The notes under the pieces were generated by a model that was not told where the DNA came from, made no database searches, and was given only the letters and a program-made list of their open reading frames with translations. The position numbers and the translations under genes were made by a program. This document shows, piece by piece, positions 36,566 through 46,363 of a DNA stretch of 64,000 nucleotides. Source of the stretch: Candidatus Aminicenantota bacterium (GTDB taxonomy: Bacteria; Acidobacteriota; Aminicenantia; Aminicenantales; Saccharicenantaceae); contig JACIYJ010000005.1 of NCBI GenBank assembly GCA_014360015.1, forward strand, positions 62,001-126,000, read 5' to 3'. Positions within the stretch are counted from its first letter, which is position 1. Every line of letters begins with the position of its first letter.

Positions 36566-37471
36566 ATGAACCCAGCCACCCCTGAGGTTTTTACTTCCTG
36601 GAAACATAGTCGGCCAAGTGAAAAACTGGTCGTTTTTTCTATTGCCCTTTTTTCCTGCTTGATAATTGTTGATTATTTTCTCCATAAAAATAAATCTATC
36701 TATCTGGTGCCTTTAAGCCTGTTGATAATTCTTCTTTTTGTTTTAATTCCGTACTGGCGGAAGAAATTTTCAGAACGTCCCTTAGCTCTTTTTGTCCTGT
36801 CTGCGCTTCCACTGGCTGGCTATGCTTATCTTTATAAACTGGCAGGGAGTTTGGTGCATTTACTTAGCCACTCCTGGAATGATGAACTCCTGGCCAGCCT
36901 CGACCGGGCGATCTTTGGCCTGAGTCCGAACCTGGCCATCAGCGACTATTACCATCCCTGGCTGACCGAACTGATGATGTTTGCCTATGTGGCTTATCTA
37001 CCGCTCCTGATCATCGTGGCTTATGTATTTTTCCGGAATAAAGATGAAGAGCAGCTCGAAACCTATGTTTTTACTCTTGGGATAGCCTATGTTGTTTGCT
37101 TTCTTCTCTTTATCTTCATACCAGCTGCCAGCCCGCGCTTTTATTTTTCTAAGAATCAACCAGCCGCTGGCTTTTTTTTCCGTAAATTGATGAACCTGGT
37201 TGAGGCTTCTGGCCAGTATCAGGGCGGATCTTTTCCTTCGGCTCATTGCGCTGCCGGTACGGTTATGGTTATCTATGCCTGGCGGGCGGGTCGAAAAACT
37301 TTTGTTCTGGTGTCTCCTTTGATTCTTCTTTTTTTTATTAGCACAGTTTATGGCCAGTATCATTATGCCGTGGATGTCCTGGCTGGAATTATAATCGGGC
37401 TTCTGGCGACCCTGATGGCCAGATTGATTTTGTCAAAGAGAGCAAAAAGCCACTTCAGCTTAGAGCGATGA
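36566..37471 (+). CDS. PAP2 superfamily membrane phosphatase
   Basis: A 301-residue integral membrane protein with about six helices. The PAP2 signature pieces are present: GGSFPSAHCAAG (motif 2, catalytic His near residue 229) and YHYAVDVLAGI (motif 3, His and Asp). The first lysine-arginine motif appears altered, as in the inositol-phosphotransferase (Aur1/Ipt)-like branch, which shares the APRFYF-like segment found here. The substrate is a lipid phosphate or phospholipid head group. Probably co-transcribed with the OsmC gene; its end overlaps the convergent CPBP gene by 17 bases. Confidence 0.85.
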   Translation: MNPATPEVFTSWKHSRPSEKLVVFSIALFSCLIIVDYFLHKNKSIYLVPLSLLIILLFVLIPYWRKKFSERPLALFVLSALPLAGYAYLYKLAGSLVHLLSHSWNDELLASLDRAIFGLSPNLAISDYYHPWLTELMMFAYVAYLPLLIIVAYVFFRNKDEEQLETYVFTLGIAYVVCFLLFIFIPAASPRFYFSKNQPAAGFFFRKLMNLVEASGQYQGGSFPSAHCAAGTVMVIYAWRAGRKTFVLVSPLILLFFISTVYGQYHYAVDVLAGIIIGLLATLMARLILSKRAKSHFSLER

Positions 37472-38153
37472 ACAGATTTAACAGGACTCCAATCAGCCAG
37501 TGGATAATGATTGCGTACCATAATGACTGGCTGCGAAGCACAAAATAACCAAAGACCAGACTGGCGATGATGGAAGCAAAAATTTCGTTGGTTGGTTTTC
37601 CAATATGTATCAGACAGCAGGGGATGGTCTGGATAAGAAGACTGTTCAGAGCACCAAAGGTTGGTCTTAAGCCCTGAAGCATAAAACCACGGAAGAAAAA
37701 TTCAAAGGCCAGGTAATACAGAAAGAAAGCAGCCGCATATATGATGAAGGTTTTAACAGATAATGGATTGGTCTTAAAAGCAGAATATTCTTTCTGGAAA
37801 TCAGACTGACGGCTGGATAACCAGACTGATAGAACTGCCGGGGGCAAAGAAATTGCCACTGACCACAACCCAAATTTCAAGTCCCCCCGCTTAAAACCAT
37901 AATCGCTGAGTTTTTCCTTGAAAACTAATTTTATGATCAGAACCGGAATCAACATCAGCAGGATGAAGGCCACCAAGAAGTTGAAAAAATCTCGGTAGAA
38001 GCCGGATAGAATACTCTCTGAAAAGTAGCTGGCCAGATTGCTGTCATAAAACACTGGCAAGCCGTAATATCTGTAAATTGTTAGTAACACGGGAGTAGCC
38101 AGAAGAATGATGATAGTTTTACGGTCGCTTTCGGCTATTAATTTTTTTATCAT
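37455..38153 (-). CDS. CPBP family intramembrane protease-like protein
   Basis: A 232-residue membrane protein of the Abi/CPBP family (Rce1-like). The active-site helices are recognisable: FEFFFRGFMLQGL, then CCLIHIGKP with its His, and YAIIIHWLIGVLLN with His and Asn. In the first motif the usual EExxxR reads FExxxR, so one of the two Glu residues is missing and protease activity is uncertain. A TTG at 38168 could extend the frame, but ATG at 38153 overlaps the stop of the upstream epimerase as ATGA, a typical coupling, so it is preferred. Confidence 0.85.
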   Translation of the reverse strand: MIKKLIAESDRKTIIILLATPVLLTIYRYYGLPVFYDSNLASYFSESILSGFYRDFFNFLVAFILLMLIPVLIIKLVFKEKLSDYGFKRGDLKFGLWSVAISLPPAVLSVWLSSRQSDFQKEYSAFKTNPLSVKTFIIYAAAFFLYYLAFEFFFRGFMLQGLRPTFGALNSLLIQTIPCCLIHIGKPTNEIFASIIASLVFGYFVLRSQSLWYAIIIHWLIGVLLNLFIALS

Positions 38154-39172
38154 CGATTCTTGTTCCAACCTTCTTTCAAATCATCTCCTGAAATATAACC
38201 AAGCCACTCACAGGTAAGTCTTAAACCTTCCTTCAAGCTTCTGGGCTGATAGCCGAGTTCCTTAGCGGCTTTTTCGTGGGAAAAAGACCAGTCTTGAAGA
38301 AAAGTTCTGACCCAGCCTTCAGTGATAAGAGGATAAAAGCCGAGAGTTTTAGCCTTCCAGGATTCAAATCGGGAAATGGTCACAGCCAGCGGAACAGAAA
38401 TTTTTATCCTGAGAGCTTTCCGGCCTGAAACTTCTTCCAGGGCATCGAAAAAACCGCTCAGAGAGATGTTTTCGCCGCCCAGAATGTAATCTTCGCCTGG
38501 ACGACCCTTTTCCATCATCAGCTTCAAGCCCTGGACCACATCATCAACGAAGACATAATTGCCGGTTTCTTTGCCCTGATTAAGAATCAAACAAACTCTG
38601 TATTTCAGGTAAGTGCGGATCATTCTGGTAACTGAATTGGCTTCGGTCAGCTTTCCTGGGCCATAGACTCTGGTGGGTTTGGCTACGACAATTTCCAGGC
38701 CCCGGTCGAGATATTCAGGGATGATTTTTTCTGAAAGGGCTTTACTCTCTTCATATTCGGTGAAGTAGGGAATGTTTTCTCTGGAGTTAGATTCTGAAAC
38801 TGGGCCGTTCAGACTCGGGCCGTTAGCCACTGAGGAACTGACATAGACAAGGCGTTTAAGGCCGCAGGAGAAAGAAGCTTCAAGAACATTTCTAAGTCCC
38901 TCTACATTGACCCGGTAAAAAGTTTCTCGGTCAGAGGCCCAGTTTCGGGCATAAGCGGCCAGGTGGTAGAGCTGCTGACAACCGGCCAGGGCCGATCGGA
39001 GTGAACTGACATTTCCAAGTTCGGCCCGGATGATCTCAATGGGCAGCCTGGCTAAGTGGCCAACCTGACTGCTGGCCCTGGCAATGAGCCGGACTTTTTC
39101 CCCGTCTTCAACTAATTTTCGGACAAGAGCTTGCCCGATAAAACCGGTTCCTCCGGTCACAGCTATGGTCAT
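38150..39172 (-). CDS. NAD-dependent sugar epimerase/dehydratase (extended SDR)
   Basis: A 340-residue extended short-chain dehydrogenase. The cofactor motif GGTGFIG (residues 7-13), an Asp-poor VRLIAR segment that suggests NADP or NAD, YVSSSVANG, and the catalytic Tyr-x3-Lys in EYEESKALSE are all present, with NVEGLRNVLEA before them. It resembles the hopanoid-associated epimerase HpnA and related dihydroflavonol-reductase-like proteins, but the substrate is unknown. It is followed at once by the CPBP gene (4-base overlap). Confidence 0.88.
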   Translation of the reverse strand: MTIAVTGGTGFIGQALVRKLVEDGEKVRLIARASSQVGHLARLPIEIIRAELGNVSSLRSALAGCQQLYHLAAYARNWASDRETFYRVNVEGLRNVLEASFSCGLKRLVYVSSSVANGPSLNGPVSESNSRENIPYFTEYEESKALSEKIIPEYLDRGLEIVVAKPTRVYGPGKLTEANSVTRMIRTYLKYRVCLILNQGKETGNYVFVDDVVQGLKLMMEKGRPGEDYILGGENISLSGFFDALEEVSGRKALRIKISVPLAVTISRFESWKAKTLGFYPLITEGWVRTFLQDWSFSHEKAAKELGYQPRSLKEGLRLTCEWLGYISGDDLKEGWNKNR

Positions 39173-39299
39173 TTTGGTACTACTTCTCTTTTTTTAGTTT
39201 GCCAGAATTATAGTTTTAAAATTTTAGAAGTTCAATCTTTTTTGTGGACTGAAAGACGGATAATCAGAGCAAAATAATTTTAAAGACAGGAGGTTGGCC

Positions 39300-39566
39300 A
39301 TGAAAAAGAAAAAATTACTGCTGGCTCTTATCATGGCCATTCTGGTTTTCTTCAATCTGGAACTGGCTCAAGAAAAATTATCAGGGAATTTGCTACTTCA
39401 GTACTTAGCCAGCTTAGATAATTACCTGAAAGAAGAAAGGCAGAATAGGTCACCGATCGGTGTGGTTGACATCCACCGATGGCCAGAAGCCTGGCGGAAA
39501 TCACAGGGTGGTGGAACTCTTTGGCAACATGAAAAAGGAAGAGAAAAAATAATCACTCTGCCTTGA
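39300..39566 (+). CDS. Small exported protein, unknown
   Basis: An 88-residue protein with a signal peptide (KKKKLLLALIMAILVFF, cleavage near residue 21) and a polar remainder rich in charged residues (DNYLKEERQNR). AGGAGG sits before the ATG at 39300; an in-frame TTG at 39294 is less likely as a start. I know no family. It ends 13 bases inside the convergent kinase gene. The clear ribosome site and signal peptide support it. Confidence 0.6.
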   Translation: MKKKKLLLALIMAILVFFNLELAQEKLSGNLLLQYLASLDNYLKEERQNRSPIGVVDIHRWPEAWRKSQGGGTLWQHEKGREKIITLP

Positions 39567-40509
39567 TCATGAATCTGGCCGCTTTTTTCCTGTTGCCCAG
39601 GACCTTAAGAGCCTTAGGCAATATTTTCACCCTGACTGAGTCAAGGGCGCCGAGATATTCGCCATTGTACTGGATGTCCAGATTTTTCCCCTTGATGACC
39701 ATTTCCTTTGCTTTAAAATGCCTCAGTTTTTTCTGGAGAAATCCAAAATAGATGAGCGGAAATAAAAGAATGTATAGGAGGGGAGGCATTTCAAACAGAA
39801 CAATATCTAAATAGCCATCATCCAGACGAGCCTCCGGAGCTACCAGCCAGCTATAGCCAAAATAATTGGTGTTGCCGATGACACAATCTAAAAACCTGGA
39901 AGAGACTTCCAGGTAGTCAAATTTCTGACCTTTTTCATCAATTCCGTCGTAAAATTCCAGAATTTTCTCGTCTCGCTTGTAAAAGAGCAGTTTCCGGGCG
40001 GCCAGCAAGTGGCCGATAAGGCCGGGTATTGAGTGGCGGAGTTTTTCTCCGGTGACAGCCGCAGTTGAGCCGACGCTGGCAAAGCCAGCTATCCGGTCTT
40101 CAACCTGGATGAGGTCTATGGTCAGGCAGTCACCTTCGAGCAGGTATTTTATGGCCTTAAAAGGGCTTCGGGGCAGACCGAGTGATTTCCGGAAAGCATT
40201 TCCGCTGCCAAAAGGAATCACCCCGAAGATGATCTGGTCTTTTCTTGAAGATTCGAAAATACCCTGTAAGACATCAGCAATAGTACCATCACCACCTACT
40301 GCTACCACCACTTCAGCTTCAGCACAGACAGACCTGGTCATTTCCACGGTTTCGTCTTTAGTCCTGGGTGTGTCCAGACAGCTTCCCGGTAATTTTCTCA
40401 TCAATTCTTCTCTCAGCCTTTTCCGTCTTTTCCAGCGGTTATTGGCAGCTAAGGGGTTTATGAGGCAAACGATATTCTTATTCTTGACAGTGTTTTTTAT
40501 TTCATCCAT
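39553..40509 (-). CDS. Diacylglycerol-kinase family lipid kinase
   Basis: A 318-residue member of the DagK/YegS family, which phosphorylates diacylglycerol or related lipids. The catalytic domain (residues 10-135) shows INPLAANNRWKRR, the nucleotide-binding VAVGGDGTIADV (near residue 72) and FGSGNAFRKSLG (near 101). The C-terminal domain contains the LDDGYLDIVLFE segment. AGGGGC precedes ATG. It neighbours other lipid and envelope genes on the same strand, suggesting a phospholipid role. Confidence 0.9.
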   Translation of the reverse strand: MDEIKNTVKNKNIVCLINPLAANNRWKRRKRLREELMRKLPGSCLDTPRTKDETVEMTRSVCAEAEVVVAVGGDGTIADVLQGIFESSRKDQIIFGVIPFGSGNAFRKSLGLPRSPFKAIKYLLEGDCLTIDLIQVEDRIAGFASVGSTAAVTGEKLRHSIPGLIGHLLAARKLLFYKRDEKILEFYDGIDEKGQKFDYLEVSSRFLDCVIGNTNYFGYSWLVAPEARLDDGYLDIVLFEMPPLLYILLFPLIYFGFLQKKLRHFKAKEMVIKGKNLDIQYNGEYLGALDSVRVKILPKALKVLGNRKKAARFMIKAE

Positions 40510-40619
40510 GGTGATAGCCCCTGGTGAACGAAAAGTATTTATACCATGCTATCAGGAAGCTGTCAAAACAAGGAGCTGGCTCAAGCCGACACCAAAGCCT
40601 AAATTGACCGCCCGTCAGG

Positions 40620-41288
40620 TTAAGCCTTCTGGGTTTTCTTCTTTTTATAAAATCTTACTGCTGGCAGGTAAGTTGAAACAAGAAGAATGGCAAAGAAGAT
40701 GATTATCCACAGGTCAGGTATTTTCAAAGCTTGGCCGAGAAGAGCCAGTAGATAAAATTTGGGGAGCCGGGCAGTTAGAATGACCAGTAAATATTCCCAT
40801 AAAGGATAGTCGGCCATGACCACCAGAAACCGGAATGGGTAAAAAGGAATCGGAGCAAAAGCGGCCACCCAGAGGGCAACTGTGGGTGCTTTTCTGAAAA
40901 GCCGGATCAATTTTTCTGCCCAGGAGCTTTTCCGAGTTTTAGCCAGAAATTTATGTTCCTGAATAAAGCAAATAGCTGAATAATCAAGAGCTTCAGCCAG
41001 CACCGTTCCGACGATGGACACTAAGGCCACGGTTAGTGGGCCATAATATTTACTGAAATAAAGTATTATCGGTTCATGTGGGACAAAGGAAACTATAAAT
41101 TCTGATGGGAAGCAGTAGAAAAACAGAACCCACAGACTTTTGTTTTCTCTTATTTCTTTTGAAGCCAGCCACAAAACCAGCAAGCCACAGACGAAAAAGA
41201 TTTCCAAACAAAAAATGAAGAGGCGGGCCCGTTTAGCCTTCTTAGTCTGTTTCAGAGGTATCTGATTTAAGAAGGAAAGTTCAGACAT
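40620..41288 (-). CDS. VTT-domain (DedA-like) membrane protein
   Basis: A 222-residue membrane protein with about five or six helices. The centre and C-terminus match the VTT/DedA pattern: FAPIPFYPFRFL, followed by ARLPKFYLLALLG, which corresponds to the re-entrant loops of DedA proteins (flippases of undecaprenyl phosphate and phosphatidylethanolamine). Some conserved acid residues of classical DedA are not obvious. The start is uncertain for lack of a clear ribosome site. It sits between the lipid kinase and the metallohydrolase, all on the minus strand. Confidence 0.7.
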   Translation of the reverse strand: MSELSFLNQIPLKQTKKAKRARLFIFCLEIFFVCGLLVLWLASKEIRENKSLWVLFFYCFPSEFIVSFVPHEPIILYFSKYYGPLTVALVSIVGTVLAEALDYSAICFIQEHKFLAKTRKSSWAEKLIRLFRKAPTVALWVAAFAPIPFYPFRFLVVMADYPLWEYLLVILTARLPKFYLLALLGQALKIPDLWIIIFFAILLVSTYLPAVRFYKKKKTQKA

Positions 41289-41302
41289 CAGTTTTCAGTT
41301 CT

Positions 41303-43771
41303 CTATTTTTTGATTTCTATATTCTTAGGCCAGGGCGGGTCGAAATGTCCGTTGCCATCAACGTCTACAAAAATGGGATTGGTCAAAGCATAAGGTAAGG
41401 CGGCTTCTACTATCTGACCGCTGCCAGCTGGCTGCTGCACAACCGGGTACAAAGATTTCTGTCCAAGAACTTCTACCGCTATGTAAGCGTCTTTTTCCAA
41501 CGACAAGTCAAATTTTTTATCGAACTTTTTTACCTCAATTTCTGGGGTGATGACCGGGAAAGAGATTTTTCTCTCGCCGTTGATGATGATTCTGATTTCC
41601 GAAACATTAATCCATGGAGCTGACAGGACTCTCACCCTAACTTTAACTTTTCCATCTCGATCAGTGAGCAGGTCTCCAGGTTGGAACCGGCGATTGACCT
41701 GGAATTCGACCACTGGCCCGTTGGAGACGAACGATTGTCCTTTCTTAAGAGGCAAAGCTACATCTTCGAAGGTCAGGTCTTTCAATTTCTTTGAACACCG
41801 AACAAAAACTCGAGAATAGCCGGGTTCACTACCATCAGCTCCGTGCGAATCAGACGAGCCGACGGCCGGGAAGAAATAGCCCCGGTTCAAAAGATGCAAC
41901 CAGTCAGCCACAGCCTGATCGTTTCCCTGGTGGAAACTGGCTCCGTTCATGACTTCCATCAGGTCAAAGCTCAATTCTAAATCGCCGGCGGCATAAGCAG
42001 CCTTTTCCTGGTCAAGGCCGATGTTGTTGAAGTAGCCGAGATTACCGGCTCTTGGATGGTTCAGTTGAAGGAGAGAAGATGGATTTCTCTTGCGGCAGGC
42101 TTCGAACAACTCTTTGACTTTTTCCAACCTGGTGATTATCGACCCATTGGTTTTTTCTTCGGGTCTGACAACCAGAGGATAATTGTTGAAATGGAGATAG
42201 GCGTTAAGCGGGGTGACTTCAGCACCAGGAAAAACCTTCAGATAATCAGTCAGGCCCAGTTCCTCCAGTACTGGCTGATAATCCGTGACAAAATTGTGGT
42301 CAGTGGCCATGGCCACATCCAGGTTTTCAGCCACAATCGATTTGATCCTTTCAGCTACACTCAGGGTGCCGTCAGAATTTATGGTATGAAGGTGGGGATC
42401 GAGCGAAACATAGCCTTTAAGCTTGACCACTTTTTCCAGTTTGAAAGTTATTTCCTGCAACTGACCGCTAAAAACTTCCACAACCCGTCTTTCATTGGTG
42501 TAAAAGGGACCATAAGAAGCGCTCAACAAATACCGACCTGCGGCCAGCTTTATTTCCAGGGGTTGTTTGACAGCATAGATTGAATTCTTGAATCTTTCCC
42601 AGCTGCGGCCGCTCTGAACTGGATTTTCCGGCTCGAAATAAGGGGTTTTTGTCCCTTCCAGGCCAAAGAAGGAAACTTTGCCGGGAAGGACTTTCCCTTT
42701 TTTGTCCACCAAATTTATTTTCAACGTTCCTTCAGCCGGTTTTTCCAGTTCGAAGCGGTTCTCCTTAGTGCTGGAGATCTGGATTGTTTTTTCCACCACG
42801 GCTGGAAAGAAGTTGGCTCTAATTCGATAAATACCTTCAGGCAAAAGGAGCCGAACAGGTTTGTTCTCCTCGACGAACGACCTGAAGAAAGTGGCTGAAG
42901 ATAGAACTTCTTCCACGATTATTTCCGGAGTTTTATCCTGGACATTTGTCAGGTTAATTTCTGTCTGGACCACGCCTTTTTTTAGAGTGGAATAGATTGA
43001 GGTGAGCAAGTCCTGCACATCTTTTCTCACTACCAGAGCATAATTCAGTTCAACCGATTGGCCGGGCAGAAGCTTCTTAGGTAGCTCCTGAGGTTTGCTT
43101 CTCAAATTAACCCAGCCGAGATAAATTCCTTTTTTTTGATAAACCCTGAAGTTCAGGTCCGGAAAAAATTTCTGGCTGTAAGGATTGAAATGATAAGAAT
43201 GAAAAGCGTTGAAATATACGGAAAGGCTGAGGTCATTTATTTCTTTTTCACCGGTGTTTTTAAAAGTTGATTTAATGATAATCTGACCCTTTTCGGGGAT
43301 AAAATTGTAGGTTGTCCTGATTTGACCTTTTTCCTGGTGCTTACTGGCGAATTCCGCCTGAAGTTCGAACAACAGAGGAGAGCGTTTGTTTGAAGTTGAA
43401 GGAGTTTTTACGATTTTATAAACAGGATAATAATAGTCGATACCTGTCCTGATCTGAAACGGGCCAACGACGATTTCGTTGCTCAGGCCACTTTCAGCTG
43501 GAGCAAAGGCCAGGATAGCTCCGGTGGCTTCGGGGCAGGGATAATATTTGATGGCCGGAAAATCCCTGGGTTCAACTCCAACTAAGCAAAGATATTTTCC
43601 ATCACTGATCAGGTAATCACCCGGTTTAGCCAGCGAAGAAAATTTTTCCGGTAATTCCTGCGGATTTTTGATGGTTTTAATCTCAACTGCAAAAGCCAGC
43701 TGGACTGTCAGAATTAAAAGCAACAAAGTCACCAGAGCTCTAACTGGAAACCCGATGATCTTTTTATCCAT
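41303..43771 (-). CDS. Exported CehA/McbA-type PHP metallohydrolase
   Basis: An 822-residue exported protein. A signal peptide (residues 1-28) is followed by several beta-sandwich or carboxypeptidase-regulatory-like domains (about 30-440), then a PHP phosphoesterase domain (about 450-700) with metal ligands DPHLHTINSDG, MATDHNFV, LNHPR and VGSSDSHGADG. CehA/McbA enzymes hydrolyse carbamate esters, but in this genome type a phosphate or glycan ester substrate is just as possible. The start at 43771 has AGGAGGTGG upstream; a longer frame to 43828 would add a non-signal leader. Confidence 0.85.
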   Translation of the reverse strand: MDKKIIGFPVRALVTLLLLILTVQLAFAVEIKTIKNPQELPEKFSSLAKPGDYLISDGKYLCLVGVEPRDFPAIKYYPCPEATGAILAFAPAESGLSNEIVVGPFQIRTGIDYYYPVYKIVKTPSTSNKRSPLLFELQAEFASKHQEKGQIRTTYNFIPEKGQIIIKSTFKNTGEKEINDLSLSVYFNAFHSYHFNPYSQKFFPDLNFRVYQKKGIYLGWVNLRSKPQELPKKLLPGQSVELNYALVVRKDVQDLLTSIYSTLKKGVVQTEINLTNVQDKTPEIIVEEVLSSATFFRSFVEENKPVRLLLPEGIYRIRANFFPAVVEKTIQISSTKENRFELEKPAEGTLKINLVDKKGKVLPGKVSFFGLEGTKTPYFEPENPVQSGRSWERFKNSIYAVKQPLEIKLAAGRYLLSASYGPFYTNERRVVEVFSGQLQEITFKLEKVVKLKGYVSLDPHLHTINSDGTLSVAERIKSIVAENLDVAMATDHNFVTDYQPVLEELGLTDYLKVFPGAEVTPLNAYLHFNNYPLVVRPEEKTNGSIITRLEKVKELFEACRKRNPSSLLQLNHPRAGNLGYFNNIGLDQEKAAYAAGDLELSFDLMEVMNGASFHQGNDQAVADWLHLLNRGYFFPAVGSSDSHGADGSEPGYSRVFVRCSKKLKDLTFEDVALPLKKGQSFVSNGPVVEFQVNRRFQPGDLLTDRDGKVKVRVRVLSAPWINVSEIRIIINGERKISFPVITPEIEVKKFDKKFDLSLEKDAYIAVEVLGQKSLYPVVQQPAGSGQIVEAALPYALTNPIFVDVDGNGHFDPPWPKNIEIKK

Positions 43772-43974
43772 GGCCACCTCCTGTTTATTCTTTAAAATCT
43801 TAACAGAAAAGAGCTGTGTCATAAACAATTTTTTGTTTAGCTTCAGCTCAACCTCAGCCTAAGCAACTTCACCTGGTTTTTTTCATCCTGATGTTTTAAA
43901 AATCTCTGGCTGGATTAAGTCAGACAGAGAAGAAGGTTAACAAAATCTCCGGTGAATGATAAAATTTATCTGCC

Positions 43975-44949
43975 ATGATCAAACTTCCTGAAAAAATCAT
44001 CACCATTAAAGACAAAAAATTTCTTTTCCGGGTAGAAGACAGCTCAGAAGCTTCCGATTATAAAAAATATGAGGACCTGCGTCAGGCAATCTGGGAATTT
44101 ACTGACGACCACTTAGCCGGAACCCGCAATCTGATGTGTGAGAATTTTCTCCATGAAGGCAGCAGTTTATTTATCGGAGTCTTTGAAGAAGGGAAGTCCG
44201 GAGAATTTCCGCTCGATTATTCTCATCTGGTTGGTTTCAGCTACGGATTTGCTGGTATCAGGGATAAATCGCTCGGTTTTGACCGTCCAGACAACCTCTG
44301 GTTTTATTCACAGTTTTTGGGAGTGCGTCCTGATCGTCTGAACTATGGATTAGGAGTTCTGATTAAAGAGTTTCAGAAAGAAGTCTTGCTTTCGGTTTTT
44401 CATATAAAAACAGTGGTCTGTACCTATGACCCACTGACTGCGGTCAATGCTTACCGAAACGTCAGGCATTTTGGGATGGAGGTGGTCGAATATCGGGTGG
44501 CTCCGTATGGTGAGTACGGCGGCCGGCTCAACCGGCAGGACGTGCCCTCTGACCGGTTTTTTATGTCCTGGGATTTAGAAAAAAAGCCTAAGTCTTTTGT
44601 TCCGGAAAAAGAAATCGATGATTACATCAATACTCTACCAAAAGCAGTTGAAGTGAGCTATGAACGAATTCAGGGAAAGAATGGTCCTGTGATTCTGGAA
44701 GTGGTTAAAAGAATCGACCTTGGTCTGGAAGTAGAGCTGCTTCTGGTCCAGATACCTGCAGATTTTTATCTGATGCTCCAGTCGACTGATGTTCAGAATT
44801 CTGAAGTCCGGAATATTCCCATTGACTGGCGTTATCAGACCAGAAAAGTTTTCCTGAATTACTTCAAAAAAGGCTACCGGGTGGTCGATTTTCTTAAAAG
44901 AGAAGGTAAGCCCAGAACATGTTTTTATCTCCTGAAGCGTTCCTCTTAA
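43975..44949 (+). CDS. GNAT-like protein (COG3375 type)
   Basis: A 324-residue protein resembling the COG3375 predicted acetyltransferases. Residues 15-190 show a GNAT-like core: LVGFSYGFAGI, WFYSQFLGVRPD and LGVLIKEFQKEVLL in the acetyl-CoA-binding region, then TYDPLTAVNAYRNVRHFG, LNRQDVPSDRFFMSWDL. The substrate is unknown. No ribosome site is strong, and ATG 43975 is taken from the conserved N-terminus. Some members are annotated near menaquinone or archaeal genes, which gives no clue here. Confidence 0.65.
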   Translation: MIKLPEKIITIKDKKFLFRVEDSSEASDYKKYEDLRQAIWEFTDDHLAGTRNLMCENFLHEGSSLFIGVFEEGKSGEFPLDYSHLVGFSYGFAGIRDKSLGFDRPDNLWFYSQFLGVRPDRLNYGLGVLIKEFQKEVLLSVFHIKTVVCTYDPLTAVNAYRNVRHFGMEVVEYRVAPYGEYGGRLNRQDVPSDRFFMSWDLEKKPKSFVPEKEIDDYINTLPKAVEVSYERIQGKNGPVILEVVKRIDLGLEVELLLVQIPADFYLMLQSTDVQNSEVRNIPIDWRYQTRKVFLNYFKKGYRVVDFLKREGKPRTCFYLLKRSS

Positions 44950-44999
44950 TCATCTCGAATTGAGACAAATCAGAAAAAATGAAAAAAAGTTTTTCATTC

Positions 45000-45008
45000 T
45001 GATATAAT
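45000..45008 (+). promoter_or_regulatory. Extended -10 element
   Basis: TGATATAAT (45000-45008): a perfect TATAAT preceded by TGn, about 90 bases before the dipeptidase start at 45101. No -35 hexamer is needed for this promoter class and none is seen. Confidence 0.45.
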
Positions 45009-45100
45009 CGCTTTTCTGTAAAATATTTTATTAAAAATGTCTGGACCGATGATTGAGAAAACGAAAAACAAACCAAAAACGAAAGGGTAAAATAAAACCA

Positions 45101-46363
45101 ATGAGAAGAGCGATTACAATTTTCATTCTGTCTCTGGGTTTAATTTCTCTTTTTTCAGCCTGCTCGAAAAAGCCAGTTAACCTTACTGAACAGGGTCTTA
45201 AACAGCGGGCCAGAAAAATCCATCAAAAAATTGTTACAGTTGATACCCATTGCGACACCGCTATGATGCTTCTCCGTGGTAACTGGAACCCGGCTGAACG
45301 TCATGACCCGAACCTGTCTGGGAGCAACAAGATTGACCTGCCTCGGATGAAAGAAGGCGGGCTCGATGCCGAATTTTTTGCCGCTTTTGTAGGACAGGGG
45401 CCGAGAACCGAGCAGGGATATGCCCAGGCTAAAAAGAGAGCAGAAGAATTGATTCAGGCTGTCAGGAATATGGTTGAAACTAATAAGGAGATTATTGGTC
45501 TGGCTTATACTCCTGAAGATGCTTACAGATTAAAAAAGCAGGGTAAGCTGATTGCTTTTCTTGGTATCGAAAACGGCTATGCCATTGGCAAAGATTTAAG
45601 CTTGATAAAATATTTTTATGACCTTGGAGTTCGTTACATCACCCTTTGCCATACTGCAGATAATGACATCTGCGACTCGTCCACCGAACAAGCTGACCCG
45701 GAAGATAAAGGACTGAGTGAATTTGGGAAGCAAGTGGTTCTGGAATGTAATCGTCTCGGAATGATTGTTGATATCTCGCACGCTTCCGATAAAAGTTTCT
45801 ACGATGTTCTGGCAGTAAGCAAAGCTCCGATTATTGCTTCCCATTCCTGCGTCCGGGCAGTCTGCGATAATCCCAGAAACCTGACTGATGATATGATAAA
45901 GGCGCTGGCCAAAAAGGGTGGAGTTATCCAGATCTGCTTCCTTTCTTCATACGTAAAGACACCAAAACCCAACCCCGAACGGGATAAAGCCATGGCTGAG
46001 TTCAGGGCCAAATATGGTAACTGGCGTAACCTTCAGGATGAAGCCCAGCGCCAGAAAATCATGGAAGAACTGCAGGAAATTAACAGAAAATTTCCAGCTG
46101 ATCTGGCTACAGTCAAAGACCTGGTTGATCATATCGATCATGTGGTCAAGCTGGTCGGTGTAGACTATGTTGGTATAGGCACTGATTTTGATGGTGGCGG
46201 TGGAGTTCTGGGCTGCAACGATGTCAGCGAAATGATTAACGTGACCGTAGAGCTTCTCCGTCGTGGCTATTCTGAAAAAGATATTGAGAAAATCTGGGGA
46301 AAGAACTTTTTCCGGGTTTTTCGCCAGGTTACGGAAATCTCTCAAAAGCTCAAACAATCCTGA
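45101..46363 (+). CDS. Membrane dipeptidase (M19), lipoprotein
   Basis: A 420-residue renal-dipeptidase-type zinc enzyme that cleaves L-x/D-x dipeptides. The N-terminus is a lipoprotein signal (RRAITIFILSL, lipobox LFSAC with lipidated Cys21), so it is anchored in the envelope. Metal ligands appear as VDTHCDT, GIENGYA (bridging Glu), CHTADN, SHASD with SHSCVRAV, and GTDFDGGG. A longer in-frame extension to 45053 would put charged residues before the signal and is rejected. Length is normal. Confidence 0.93.
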   Translation: MRRAITIFILSLGLISLFSACSKKPVNLTEQGLKQRARKIHQKIVTVDTHCDTAMMLLRGNWNPAERHDPNLSGSNKIDLPRMKEGGLDAEFFAAFVGQGPRTEQGYAQAKKRAEELIQAVRNMVETNKEIIGLAYTPEDAYRLKKQGKLIAFLGIENGYAIGKDLSLIKYFYDLGVRYITLCHTADNDICDSSTEQADPEDKGLSEFGKQVVLECNRLGMIVDISHASDKSFYDVLAVSKAPIIASHSCVRAVCDNPRNLTDDMIKALAKKGGVIQICFLSSYVKTPKPNPERDKAMAEFRAKYGNWRNLQDEAQRQKIMEELQEINRKFPADLATVKDLVDHIDHVVKLVGVDYVGIGTDFDGGGGVLGCNDVSEMINVTVELLRRGYSEKDIEKIWGKNFFRVFRQVTEISQKLKQS

